Shown here piece by piece: positions 12,151 to 20,035 of a stretch of 44,433 nucleotides of DNA. The notes below the pieces were generated by a model. The model saw only the letters and a list, made by a program, of their open reading frames with translations. It made no database searches and was not told where the DNA came from. Where the stretch lies: IMG/VR virus record IMGVR_UViG_3300012209_000011, positions 1 to 44,433 of that record; one strand, written 5' to 3'. The stretch's first letter is position 1, and the number at the start of each line of letters is the position of its first letter. Origin of the DNA: a virus. A program made the position numbers and the translations under genes.

Positions 12151-13334
12151 GCACGCACGCACGCTTCGCGCCGTCCGCGGCGCACCGCTGGATGCACTGC
12201 CCGGGGTCGGTGGCACTCGCCGAGTCCCTGCCGGAGCAGGAACGTCAGGAGGGCGGCGATTCCGAGTATGCACGCGAGGGGACGCGCGCCCACGAGATGG
12301 CGGCGCAGGCGCTCGCCTTCGCGCTCGACGGGGTCGACTACCAGTTCGCCTCCGATGTCCCCGAGGAGATGCAGGAAGCAATCATGCTCTATGTCTCGAC
12401 GGTGATGAAGTCGGTGAAGCCCGGTGACGAAGTCGTCATCGAGAAAACGCTCCGCATCGACGGGCAGCCCGATCTGTGGGGTACGCCCGACGCGACCGTC
12501 GTGCACGTCGCCGACGCCACGTTCGAACACTTCGACCTGAAGTACGGGGTCGGCGTCGTGGTAGAAGCCAAGGACAACGAGCAGGGGGGCATCTACCTCG
12601 GCCTCTTCGCGCAGTACACGCACCTGCGGCCCCTGCGGTTCACGATCGTACAGCCGCGAGCCGGTCACAAGGACGGCCCCGTTCGGTCTTGGGAGCCGCA
12701 CCCGGGCGAGATTCGTCGCCTGATGCAGAAGGCGGAGGCCGCGATCAACGTGGGCCAGCGCGCGAACCCGCCGTTGAATGCCGGCGAGTGGTGCCAGTTC
12801 TGCCCCGCGAAGGGACACTGCCCCGAGCTCTCGAAGCACGCGCAGCTCGTTGCGGCGACTGACTTCGCGGTGGTCGTCGAGCAATCCGTCCCGCAAGTCG
12901 TGGCGGCGTTGTCGATCGGGCAGGTAACGGCGGCCCTGGCAAAAGCCAAGGTCATCGAAATCTACCTGAAGGCGATGCGCTCGCGCGTCGAGAAGGACCT
13001 GCTCGACGGCCGCCCCGTTCCCGGTTACAAGCTGGTGGCGAAGCGTCCGCGTCGCGTGTGGACGGACACGGCCGAACTCGAGACCTGGGCGCAGCAGGCC
13101 GGCCTCGATTGGGCCGACTACTACGAGCCCGCGACACTGAAGTCGCCGGCGCAGATCGAGGAAGTCATCGGCAAGAAGAATCTACCGGAGGCGTTGTATG
13201 CCTCCCTGAGCAGCGGCGCGACGATCGCGCCGGAAGACGACCCGCGGCCCGCTCTCGCGAGCGCGGCCTCGGCCGACTTCGCCGCCCTCCCGCCGGCCTC
13301 CGCGGGCGAGACAGACAACCAGGAGAATACCTAG
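12147..13334 (+). CDS. DUF2800 nuclease, Cas4/RecB-like (PD-(D/E)XK) with Fe-S-type cysteines
   Basis: A protein of 395 residues. GTRAHEMA (His49) starts the nuclease core, GTPDATVV gives Asp115, and FDLKYG gives Asp130-x-Lys132, the expected PD-(D/E)XK set. Four cysteines, Cys18 near the N-terminus and Cys216, Cys219 and Cys225 (WCQFCPAKGHC), match the iron-sulfur cluster layout of Cas4 and AddB nucleases. The family is frequent in phage replication modules and probably processes DNA ends for recombination. The next gene encodes a DUF2815 ssDNA-binding protein, the usual partner. The C-terminal 150 residues are an accessory domain with a basic segment (YKLVAKRPRRVW). Confidence 0.9.
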   Translation: MSTHARFAPSAAHRWMHCPGSVALAESLPEQERQEGGDSEYAREGTRAHEMAAQALAFALDGVDYQFASDVPEEMQEAIMLYVSTVMKSVKPGDEVVIEKTLRIDGQPDLWGTPDATVVHVADATFEHFDLKYGVGVVVEAKDNEQGGIYLGLFAQYTHLRPLRFTIVQPRAGHKDGPVRSWEPHPGEIRRLMQKAEAAINVGQRANPPLNAGEWCQFCPAKGHCPELSKHAQLVAATDFAVVVEQSVPQVVAALSIGQVTAALAKAKVIEIYLKAMRSRVEKDLLDGRPVPGYKLVAKRPRRVWTDTAELETWAQQAGLDWADYYEPATLKSPAQIEEVIGKKNLPEALYASLSSGATIAPEDDPRPALASAASADFAALPPASAGETDNQENT

Positions 13335-13937
13335 ATGGGCAAGTTCCCGTGGAAGCGGGACGAGGCGAAGGTCTGGACGACCGACATGACGCTCTCGTTC
13401 CCAAACCTGCTGAAGCCGGTCGTACCGGATAACGGTGGGACGCCGAAGTACTCGGCCTCCCTCGTCGCCGACGCGAACGAGTCGAAGCAGACGCTGCAGG
13501 AAGCGATCGTACAGGTCGCCGTCGAGGAGTGGGGCGACAAGGCGATCACGATGCTGAAGGCGGGCGAGATCGTCAACCCGATTCGCGGCGACGCAAAGGA
13601 CGTCGAGAAGAAGGGCTACCCGGTCGGCGCGTGGTTCCTGAACGTGCGGTCGGAGCGGAAGCCTGGCGTCGTGCACCCGTTCGATCTGGACGGGGACGGC
13701 AAACCCGACCCGATGACGGACGAGGAGATCGAGAAGAAGCTGTATCCCGGGGCGCGCGTGAAGGCCACGATCGTGGCGTTCACCTACGTCTACATGGGCA
13801 AGAAGGGCGTCAGCTTCGGCCTCAACAACCTGCAGTGGGTTGGTGACGGACCGCGGCTCGACGGCGGCAAGAAGGCGACGGACGACTTCGACATCGACCC
13901 GGCAGCGGTGCCGGCCGAGGTTGGGTTCGGCAAGTAA
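13335..13937 (+). CDS. DUF2815 single-stranded DNA-binding protein
   Basis: A protein of 200 residues with an acidic tail, beginning right after the nuclease gene. The core alternates beta strands (YSASLVADAN, GAWFLNVRSERKPG, ARVKATIVAFTYVYMGKKG, VSFGLNNLQWVG), as in an OB fold. The length and neighbour are those of the DUF2815 family, described as ssDNA-binding and related in fold to T7 gp2.5. The acidic C-terminal part (DDFDIDPAAV) is typical of such proteins and contacts other replication proteins. It should coat single strands for the polymerase and primase-helicase encoded downstream. Confidence 0.85.
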   Translation: MGKFPWKRDEAKVWTTDMTLSFPNLLKPVVPDNGGTPKYSASLVADANESKQTLQEAIVQVAVEEWGDKAITMLKAGEIVNPIRGDAKDVEKKGYPVGAWFLNVRSERKPGVVHPFDLDGDGKPDPMTDEEIEKKLYPGARVKATIVAFTYVYMGKKGVSFGLNNLQWVGDGPRLDGGKKATDDFDIDPAAVPAEVGFGK

Positions 13938-14140
13938 TCTGGCGGTGCGGTGTCCCGGGGCGCGATCGCGCTCGCAGGGACCCGATACGTACTCCACGGG
14001 ACCGGCAAGTAGGACACCGCCATTCGCCAGGCGGAGAGTCGATAGCGGGCCGTGGCTCGGGCGTATCAGAGGGGAGTAGGGTTGGCTACCCGTGTGGGGT
14101 TCGAGTCCCCACCCGCACTCTTTCACTTAAGGAGGAAGCA
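13938..14140 (+). ncRNA. Structured non-coding segment with tRNA-like 3' end
   Basis: No gene lies here. GGCGGTG...TGTCC at 13941-13955 can pair with GGACACCGCC at 14012-14021, enclosing a GCGCGATCGCGC palindrome. At 14095-14111, TGGGG-TTCGAGT-CCCCA is a perfect T-arm. CCCGCAC then stands where an acceptor strand would be, and GCGGG at 14045-14049 could pair with part of it. A normal anticodon arm cannot be drawn, so this is not a standard tRNA. AAGGAGG for the next gene closes the segment. Confidence 0.4.
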
Positions 14141-14389
14141 ATGACGCAGGCGTACATCGTGAAGGTCGAGCTGCCGTACGGGCTCGAGGTGACCGACAAA
14201 GGAAAAGTGTCGGAGCTCATCCCGCTAAAGGTCGCCGTGCTCGCCAGAAGCCGCACGGAGGCGTTCGCGATGGCGGCGGATGCGCTCGCGTTTATCACGG
14301 AGTCGAACGGCGTAGAGCTCCGCGGTCTCACGATCGAGAGCATTTACCCGATCGTGGGTGGAGTGACTCCACCGCAGGTCGAGTTGTGA
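14141..14389 (+). CDS. Small protein, unknown (82 aa)
   Basis: A strong AAGGAGG precedes the ATG. Strand-helix-strand pattern: MTQAYIVKVELPYG, SELIPLKVAVLARSRTEAFA, MAADALAFIT, LRGLTIESIYPIVGG. The Arg-Thr-Glu-Ala helix is like many small phage proteins with an alpha/beta fold of unknown role. Its stop overlaps the polymerase start. Confidence 0.65.
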   Translation: MTQAYIVKVELPYGLEVTDKGKVSELIPLKVAVLARSRTEAFAMAADALAFITESNGVELRGLTIESIYPIVGGVTPPQVEL

Positions 14390-16338
14390 GGCTCTTCCTC
14401 GACTTCGAGACGCGGTCGACGGTGGAGCTCCGCCGCTCGGGCGTCTACAAGTACGCCGCTCACCCCGACACCGACGTCTGGGTCGCCGCGTGGGCCTTTG
14501 ACCAGGAAGAGCCCGCGATCTGGTGGCCCGAAGATGAGGTGCCGGTGCGCATCCGCGACCACATCGCAGCCGGGGGCGACCTGATCGCCCACAACGCGGC
14601 CTTCGAGCGTATCATGCACCGCGAGGTGCTCGTCTCGCGCTACGGCTGGCCCGCTGCGACGCTCGAGCAGTGGCACTGCACGGCTGCCGAAGCCGCCGCC
14701 CTAGCCCTGCCCCGCCGGCTGGAGCAGGTTTGCGACGTCTTAAGACTACCGGTGCGGAAGGACATGGAGGGGCACCGGCTCATGTTGCAGATGTGCCGCC
14801 CGCGGCGCTTCGAGGACGATGGGCGGCCGATCTGGTGGGACGACGCGGAGAAGTTGAAGCGGCTCGGCGCGTACTGCGCGACCGACGTGAAGGCGGAGCA
14901 GCTGCTCTTCAAGGCGCTTAGGCGGTTGTCTGCCGACGAGCGCCAGGTGTATCTCCACAACGAGCGGGTGAACGACCGCGGAGTCGCACTCGACCTGGGA
15001 CTGGCCGGCGCCGCGCAGCAGATCGCGAAGAAAGAGATCGCGCGCCAGAACCTGCTCATGCGGCAGGCGACGGGCGGGAAGGTCGACAAGGTCACGAAGA
15101 TTGCGAAGCTGAAGGAGTGGGTCGCGTCGCAGGGACTCGAGACCGACACGCTCCGTGCGAAGGTGCTCGACGGGCTGATCGTCGAGGCGAAGGAGCTCTC
15201 CCCCGAGCTGGCGGAGGCACTGACGGCGCGGAAGGAAGCGGCGAAGTCGTCGGTCTCCAAGCTGCAGGCGATGTTCGACGTCGCCGACGCCGACGGGCGG
15301 GCCCGCGGCCTCCTGATGTACCACGGCGCCTCGACCGGACGCGACACGGGGAAGTTCATCCAGCCCCAGAACATGCCGCGCGGGCTCGAGGTGAAGAAGC
15401 ACGAGGAGGAGTGGATCGCGCGAGTCCTCGACGGCACGCTGCCGGAGAAGGCGGCGGAGGCGAACCTCACCGTCCTGACGGTGCTGTCGGGACTCCTGCG
15501 GTCGATGATCGTGCCGGCGCGTGGCAACCTCTTCTTTTGCGGCGACTACGCCCAGATCGAGGCGCGCGTCGTTGCCTGGCTTGCCGACTGCACGTTGATG
15601 TTGCAGCAGTTTGCCGAGAAGCGTCCGATCTACATCGAAATGGCGGAGAAGATTTTCGGCACTAAGGTCACGAAGGAGATGCCTGAGTACACGGTCGGGA
15701 AGTCAGCCGTCCTCGGCTGCGGCTTCGGCCTCGGTGAGAACAAGTTCGTGACGCAATTCGACGCGTCGCCCTATGTGGCGCACCTCGCCGTGACGACGTA
15801 CCGGGAGACCTACCCGGAGATCGTCGACTTCTGGGCGAACCTGAACCGGGCGGCGCTGAACGCCGTCGGCGCCGAGAAGACGACGTACCAGGTCGGCCGG
15901 CTGCTCTTCCGGCGCGAGGGTGCCTTCCTCTGGATTCGGTTGCCGTCGGGTCGGCTCCTAGCGTACCACATGCCGTCGATCATCCAGCGGCCGATGCCGT
16001 GGGATGCGAGCGACGTGCGGCCGGCGGTCGAGTACTCCGGCTTCAACAGCTACACGCACCAGTGGGAGCGGCTGTCGATGTATGGCGGCTTCATCGCCGA
16101 GAACGTCACGCAGGCGATCGCCCGAGACCTGATGATGGCAGGTGCCTTACGGACGGAGGCGGCAGGCTTCGCGACCGTCCTGAAGGTGCACGACGAAGTC
16201 CTAGCGGAGGCGCCCGCGGACGTGCTGCAAGTCGGCGGCCTTCACATGTTCAACGAGCTCTTGGAGACGCCGCCCGAATGGGCCGACGGCCTCCCGATCG
16301 AGGCCGAGTCCTGGGCCGGCACGAGGTACAAGAAATGA
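14386..16338 (+). CDS. DNA polymerase, family A, with 3'-5' exonuclease domain
   Basis: A protein of 650 residues from a GTG overlapping the previous stop. Exonuclease motifs: LDFETRS (Asp6, Glu8), AHNAAFER (Asn70) and YCATDVKAE (Asp167). Polymerase motifs: A is GDYAQIEARVV (catalytic Asp387), B is VGKSAVLGCGFG (Lys439), and C is KVHDEVLAEAP (His602-Asp603-Glu604). The position matching E. coli Pol I Phe762 is Leu443, and that matching Tyr766 is Phe447. There is no 5'-3' exonuclease. It replicates the phage genome together with the ssDNA-binding protein upstream and the primase-helicase downstream. Confidence 0.95.
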   Translation: MRLFLDFETRSTVELRRSGVYKYAAHPDTDVWVAAWAFDQEEPAIWWPEDEVPVRIRDHIAAGGDLIAHNAAFERIMHREVLVSRYGWPAATLEQWHCTAAEAAALALPRRLEQVCDVLRLPVRKDMEGHRLMLQMCRPRRFEDDGRPIWWDDAEKLKRLGAYCATDVKAEQLLFKALRRLSADERQVYLHNERVNDRGVALDLGLAGAAQQIAKKEIARQNLLMRQATGGKVDKVTKIAKLKEWVASQGLETDTLRAKVLDGLIVEAKELSPELAEALTARKEAAKSSVSKLQAMFDVADADGRARGLLMYHGASTGRDTGKFIQPQNMPRGLEVKKHEEEWIARVLDGTLPEKAAEANLTVLTVLSGLLRSMIVPARGNLFFCGDYAQIEARVVAWLADCTLMLQQFAEKRPIYIEMAEKIFGTKVTKEMPEYTVGKSAVLGCGFGLGENKFVTQFDASPYVAHLAVTTYRETYPEIVDFWANLNRAALNAVGAEKTTYQVGRLLFRREGAFLWIRLPSGRLLAYHMPSIIQRPMPWDASDVRPAVEYSGFNSYTHQWERLSMYGGFIAENVTQAIARDLMMAGALRTEAAGFATVLKVHDEVLAEAPADVLQVGGLHMFNELLETPPEWADGLPIEAESWAGTRYKK

Positions 16339-16496
16339 GCCTAGAGATCATGCAGTGGCGAGCGATCTTCGCGCGCTGGCTTCGAGAACGGCCGGCGCTC
16401 GACCGCATCGACTACGCAGACGTGTTTCGAATTCCTGGGCAGCAGCGTGGGTACGTCATGGACGGCTTGGTGGTCACTTTACGGAGGGGCGAATGA
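16335..16496 (+). CDS. Small protein, unknown (53 aa)
   Basis: Begins MSLEIMQWRAIFARWLRERP and ends VVTLRRGE. It is basic with a helical first half. The start overlaps the polymerase stop. No family is recognised. Confidence 0.55.
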   Translation: MSLEIMQWRAIFARWLRERPALDRIDYADVFRIPGQQRGYVMDGLVVTLRRGE

Positions 16497-16642
16497 AAAC
16501 ATACGTCTTTGAGCGACAGACCATCGAAGAGGTAGACGCGTACTCGGAGGAGGAAGCGCGGGTGCGGCTGGCGGAGCTCGGCTACCTCGAGGACGAATTC
16601 GAGCTGATCGACGTGTGGGGGTCCGATGCTGACAACCGCTGA
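16493..16642 (+). CDS. Small acidic protein, unknown (49 aa)
   Basis: MKTYVFERQTIEEVDAYSEE then a helix (ARVRLAELGYLED) and strand (FELIDVWGSD). This strand-helix-strand pattern is common in tiny phage proteins of unknown role. GGAGGGGCGA precedes the start, and the end overlaps the primase gene by 17 bases. Confidence 0.6.
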   Translation: MKTYVFERQTIEEVDAYSEEEARVRLAELGYLEDEFELIDVWGSDADNR

Positions 16643-18458
16643 AGGGGGGCTGGTCCGAGCAAGCGGTCTCGGGTGGGACGGCAAGCCGATGCGCGAGGTG
16701 GCGCTCTGCCTCGTCGAGCATGGCTGGCCCGTCTTCCCCTGCGGCCTCGACAAAGCACCGCTCGTCCCGACCGGCTTCAAGGCGCGGACGAAGAACGTGC
16801 AGCAGATCGAGCAGTGGTGGGCCCTGCATCCTGAGGCCCTGCCGGCGATCTGCCCCGGCGACAACGAGCTCGCGGCGCTCGACATCGACTCCTCCGGCGC
16901 CTGGCTCAAGGCGGAGGCGGCGCACGTCTCCTGCTTGACGGGCCTGATCGTCGAGTCGGGTGGAACATCGCAGCCGTTCGGCATCGTGAGTGGAGTCGTG
17001 ACGCCGCGGCACGTCTACGTGCGCACCGGCGCGGCTCCGAAGCTGCCGGGCGTGGTCGTCCGCTACCTAGCCGGGTACGTCATCGCGCCTGGCGCCCGCC
17101 GCGGCAGTCGCGTCTACCGCGTCACGGACTCGCATGAGCCGCCGCTCTGGGAGCGGGAGATCGAGACGCAGAAGACCCTGCCCGACGTCGAGCCGACGGT
17201 CATCGGGGTCGATCTGTCGCGGCTCGGGCGCGTCGAGCAGCTCGTCCGGGCAATCCCGAACCCGCTCGAAAACGACCGCGCGAAGTACATCGCCATGGCG
17301 CACATCATCCAGGGCGCCGTCGGCCCCGCCGGCCGCGACATCTTCCTCGAGTGGGCCGGCCGCTGGCCGGGGAAGGTGAACCGGGCCGAGGACGAGCGGG
17401 TCTGGGACAGTCTGCCAGCTTCGCATCTTGGCTTCGAGGACCTCTGGGTGCTCGCGTCGAAATACATCGACACCTCGGCGGAGCAGCAGCGGGCCGCAAT
17501 GGGGGACTTCGACATCCTGGGCCCTAAGGCGCCAGACCCCGAACCCGGCATCAAGTCGAGGGTCTGGCACTGGCTCGAGGAGTTGCAGCAGATGCCGGAG
17601 CTCCTCGCGGAGCCGACGCCGGTCGTTCCGTTCATCGCGTGGCCGGGTCGCAAAACCCTCTTCGCCGGCCGAGAGAAGTCTGGCAAGTCGACACTCGTCT
17701 GCGCCGGGGTCGCGCGGGCGACGCAGGGCGTCGACTTCCTTGGACAGCCTACGACCCCGCAGCGGGTGTTGTGGGTCACGGAGGAGTCGCGCGCCGACAT
17801 CACGCGGCGGGCGACGGAGATGGGGGCGAAGCCGCGCGGCATCGCTATCGTCTCGATCGGGCAAGACCCGTGGGGCGACCTGGCGACCGCCTTCAAGGAG
17901 ACGGCGCCGCACGTCGTCGTGATCGACTCCCTGTCGTGGTTTGCAAGTCTCGGGGAGGAGCAGGAGAACAGCGTGGGGGCGTGGTTGCCCATCTTCAAGA
18001 AGTTCAGCAAACTGACGGACGCCGGCGTCGCCCTCGTCCTGCTGCACCATTCGGTCAAGTACTCGGAGACGGGCGAGTACCGGGGCTCGACCGCGATCGG
18101 GGCGAACGTCGACGTCATCCTGCGGACGAAGAAGTTCGCCGACGGGAGCCGGCACCGGAGCTTCCGCGCCGACAGCCGGATGAACATCGCGCGGGAGTTC
18201 GACGTGACACTTCTCGACCTGAAGACGGGAGAGTTCAAGCTGACGCAGGGGGTCGAGGAGATCATGGAGGAGAAGCTCGAGGACCAGATCGTGCTCTACC
18301 TCGCGCAGCATCCCGGGGTGTCGCTCAACACCCTCAAAGAGGCCGTTGGGAAGCGGAAGGAGGCCGTGCGGGAGGCACTCGGGCGGCTCGGCACGCAGGT
18401 CGTCTTCGACAAGGGGTGGAGTCTGCAGCCTGACTTCGCACCTGTGGAGGTATCGTGA
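16626..18458 (+). CDS. Primase-polymerase fused to RecA/DnaB-like helicase
   Basis: A protein of 610 residues. Residues 23-200 are an archaeo-eukaryotic primase-type prim-pol domain: FPCGLDKAPLVPTGF, then IEQWWALHPEA, then the metal-binding ALDID (Asp86, Asp88). Residues 330-540 are a P-loop domain with Walker A GREKSGKST (348-356) and Walker B VVVIDSLSW (Asp434), followed by LLHHSVKYSETGEYRGST. The C-terminal 70 residues look like a winged helix (LNTLKEAVGKRKEAVREALG). It should both prime and unwind, so no separate primase or helicase is needed; none is seen. The same two-domain plan is used by cyanophage S-2L. Confidence 0.9.
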   Translation: MLTTAEGGLVRASGLGWDGKPMREVALCLVEHGWPVFPCGLDKAPLVPTGFKARTKNVQQIEQWWALHPEALPAICPGDNELAALDIDSSGAWLKAEAAHVSCLTGLIVESGGTSQPFGIVSGVVTPRHVYVRTGAAPKLPGVVVRYLAGYVIAPGARRGSRVYRVTDSHEPPLWEREIETQKTLPDVEPTVIGVDLSRLGRVEQLVRAIPNPLENDRAKYIAMAHIIQGAVGPAGRDIFLEWAGRWPGKVNRAEDERVWDSLPASHLGFEDLWVLASKYIDTSAEQQRAAMGDFDILGPKAPDPEPGIKSRVWHWLEELQQMPELLAEPTPVVPFIAWPGRKTLFAGREKSGKSTLVCAGVARATQGVDFLGQPTTPQRVLWVTEESRADITRRATEMGAKPRGIAIVSIGQDPWGDLATAFKETAPHVVVIDSLSWFASLGEEQENSVGAWLPIFKKFSKLTDAGVALVLLHHSVKYSETGEYRGSTAIGANVDVILRTKKFADGSRHRSFRADSRMNIAREFDVTLLDLKTGEFKLTQGVEEIMEEKLEDQIVLYLAQHPGVSLNTLKEAVGKRKEAVREALGRLGTQVVFDKGWSLQPDFAPVEVS

Positions 18459-18751
18459 GGACACTACGGAGCGAGTACAACCGCGGCTTCGCGGCGGGAC
18501 TCCGGCAGGCGATCATCGTCGCCCTCGGCGGGAAGTGTTCCCACGCGCGGTGCACGGTGACCAACCCGGTCATGCTGCACATCGACCACATCCACGGCGG
18601 AGGGACGCGACACCGGCGACTTGTCGGGTCGGGCGGCGTCTACTACAAGGAAATCCTGAAACGCGTTAGACAGGGCTGGTACCGGCTCTTATGTGCTAAC
18701 CACGATCGGGTCACGCAATACTACAAGCGAACACACGGAGGTGCAGCATGA
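18455..18751 (+). CDS. HNH-type endonuclease, small
   Basis: A protein of 98 residues from a GTG overlapping the previous stop. Order of motifs: CSHARC, MLHIDHIHGGGTRH, VYYKEILKRVRQGWY, LLCANHDRV. The pattern D-H-x-x-G-G-G...Y...L-C-A-N-H is very close to the protein at 1370-1615, pointing to a shared ancestor. It is likely a metal-dependent nicking or cutting enzyme, inside the replication cluster. A homing role cannot be excluded. Confidence 0.8.
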   Translation: MRTLRSEYNRGFAAGLRQAIIVALGGKCSHARCTVTNPVMLHIDHIHGGGTRHRRLVGSGGVYYKEILKRVRQGWYRLLCANHDRVTQYYKRTHGGAA

Positions 18752-19308
18752 TGGGGTTGAGTGGGACACTCGTAACACTCGAGAGTGGCATGTTGCCGCT
18801 CGAGGACATCGCGGTCGGACTCTCGCGGGCTCCACGCTTCGTGGGGCAGACGGTTCTGCCGTGGTTCGTAATCGACCACATCCTGGCGGGAATGGTTTAC
18901 GCGGAGCGGGCGGGATGGTCGAAGGCAATCCAGCTGCACTTCGGGCTCCATGATGCCCACGAGGCGATGACGGCGGACGTCCCGACGACGTTCAAGACGG
19001 GCGACTTGCGTGCGATTCAGCGGAAGTTGGACGCGCGACTCTACGTCGCCCTGGGGTTGTACTCCCCCACATGGGCGGAGAAGGACGTCGTGAAGGAGCT
19101 CGACGAGGACATGCTGCTGGCGGAGGCGTACACGCTCTGCCCGCCGGCGACGTACGAGCGCATCGTGGTGGAGCGAGGACACCGGAAGGCGGACCACGAC
19201 CACATCGTCGCCGTCGGGGAGGTGCTGTCGTGGAGTCAGATGGGACAGATGGCGGCGGAGGAGTGGCTCGCGCGCATTCGACAACTGATCGAGGAGGTAC
19301 AGCAATGA
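18748..19308 (+). CDS. HD-domain phosphohydrolase (YfbR/DatZ-like)
   Basis: A protein of 186 residues with the metal set of HD hydrolases: His44 in VIDHILAG, His68-Asp69 in GLHDAHEAM, and Asp119 in VKELDEDML. Size and motif spacing match YfbR-like 5'-nucleotidases and the phage DatZ group, which hydrolyses dATP in cyanophage S-2L. It removes phosphate from deoxynucleotides; which one is not shown. It overlaps the downstream MazZ-like gene by four bases, so the two probably work on the same pool. Confidence 0.8.
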   Translation: MMGLSGTLVTLESGMLPLEDIAVGLSRAPRFVGQTVLPWFVIDHILAGMVYAERAGWSKAIQLHFGLHDAHEAMTADVPTTFKTGDLRAIQRKLDARLYVALGLYSPTWAEKDVVKELDEDMLLAEAYTLCPPATYERIVVERGHRKADHDHIVAVGEVLSWSQMGQMAAEEWLARIRQLIEEVQQ

Positions 19309-19820
19309 GCGAAGGAACGGCGGGGCAACAGAACGCCACAATCTTCGACGTGAGTCCTACGGACACTCGTCAGTCGATGCCGACGGGGTCGGAGGCGCGG
19401 AAGGGCGTGCCGCTCTGTACCGGCGTGCTCGACTACTTCCCGGCGGCGCTGGCGGCAGTTGCGAAGCTATCGAAGTTCGGGAACGACAAGCACAACCCCG
19501 GGGAGCCGCTGCATTGGGCGCGCGGCAAGTCGATGGACCACGCGGACTGCATCGCGCGGCACCTCGTCGACCGCGGCGTCATCGACCCGGACACGCAGAT
19601 GTCACACACCGTCGAGGTCGCCTGGCGGGCGCTGGCGCTGTTGCAGGAAGAGCTCGAGGCAGCCGGCGCGCCGAGAGCGCGGGGAGCGTTTGAGCCCAAG
19701 CCGCCGCTGGGCCGGGGTTCGGACCACAACGCGTGGTGTGACGGGAAGGCGTCGCCCGGGCTCTTCTGCTGCGATCGAGCTGCTTCCCGGGCCGCGAAAG
19801 CATTCGAGAACGGCCTATGA
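19305..19820 (+). CDS. MazZ-like dATP/dGTP pyrophosphohydrolase (DUF5664-type)
   Basis: A protein of 171 residues. RKGVPLCTGVLDYFPAALAA, then KLSKFGNDKHNPGEPLHWA, then HADCIARHLVDRG, then VAWRALALLQEELE give the helical core and the KFG-x-x-K-H-N-P-G-x-P motif of the family that includes MazZ, which converts dGTP to dGMP in 2-aminoadenine phages. A C-terminal extension with Cys and His (NAWCDGKASPGLFCCDRAAS) may bind metal. No PurZ-like synthase occurs in this genome, so modified DNA is not implied; pool adjustment is the safer role. Confidence 0.75.
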   Translation: MSEGTAGQQNATIFDVSPTDTRQSMPTGSEARKGVPLCTGVLDYFPAALAAVAKLSKFGNDKHNPGEPLHWARGKSMDHADCIARHLVDRGVIDPDTQMSHTVEVAWRALALLQEELEAAGAPRARGAFEPKPPLGRGSDHNAWCDGKASPGLFCCDRAASRAAKAFENGL

Positions 19821-20035
19821 GCTTGCCTCTGATTCGAGCGCGTGACATGGTGCCGGATGACGTACCCCTGCCGGAGCTCATGGGACCGCGGGAGGCGGGG
19901 GAGCATCGACATGTCTTCGACCGGCTGCGGCCGACCGGTGGCCGAGACTACTGGTGTTGGTGTGCCGACTGTGGTGCGGAGTGGCCGGAGGGTGGGGGCG
20001 AGGAGTACTCGCCTACCTGTTCGAAGCGAAGCTAG
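19817..20035 (+). CDS. Zinc-ribbon-like small protein, last gene of early operon (72 aa)
   Basis: DYWCWCADCGAEWPEGG and the final SPTCSKRS provide four Cys. A Pro/Leu-rich N-terminus (VPDDVPLPELMGP) precedes them. No family is recognised. Its TAG stop is part of a CTAG palindrome that also supplies the stop of the convergent late gene. Confidence 0.65.
   Translation: MSLPLIRARDMVPDDVPLPELMGPREAGEHRHVFDRLRPTGGRDYWCWCADCGAEWPEGGGEEYSPTCSKRS

Noticed and set aside
14043-14119. A standard tRNA gene ending in the T-arm at 14095-14111
   Set aside because: The length is right, but two acceptor pairs fail and no five-base anticodon stem with a seven-base loop can be formed; kept only as a tRNA-like segment.
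18748-19820. A full 2-aminoadenine (Z-genome) pathway
   Set aside because: DatZ-like and MazZ-like genes are present, but no PurZ-like synthase of about 350 residues exists anywhere in the window.
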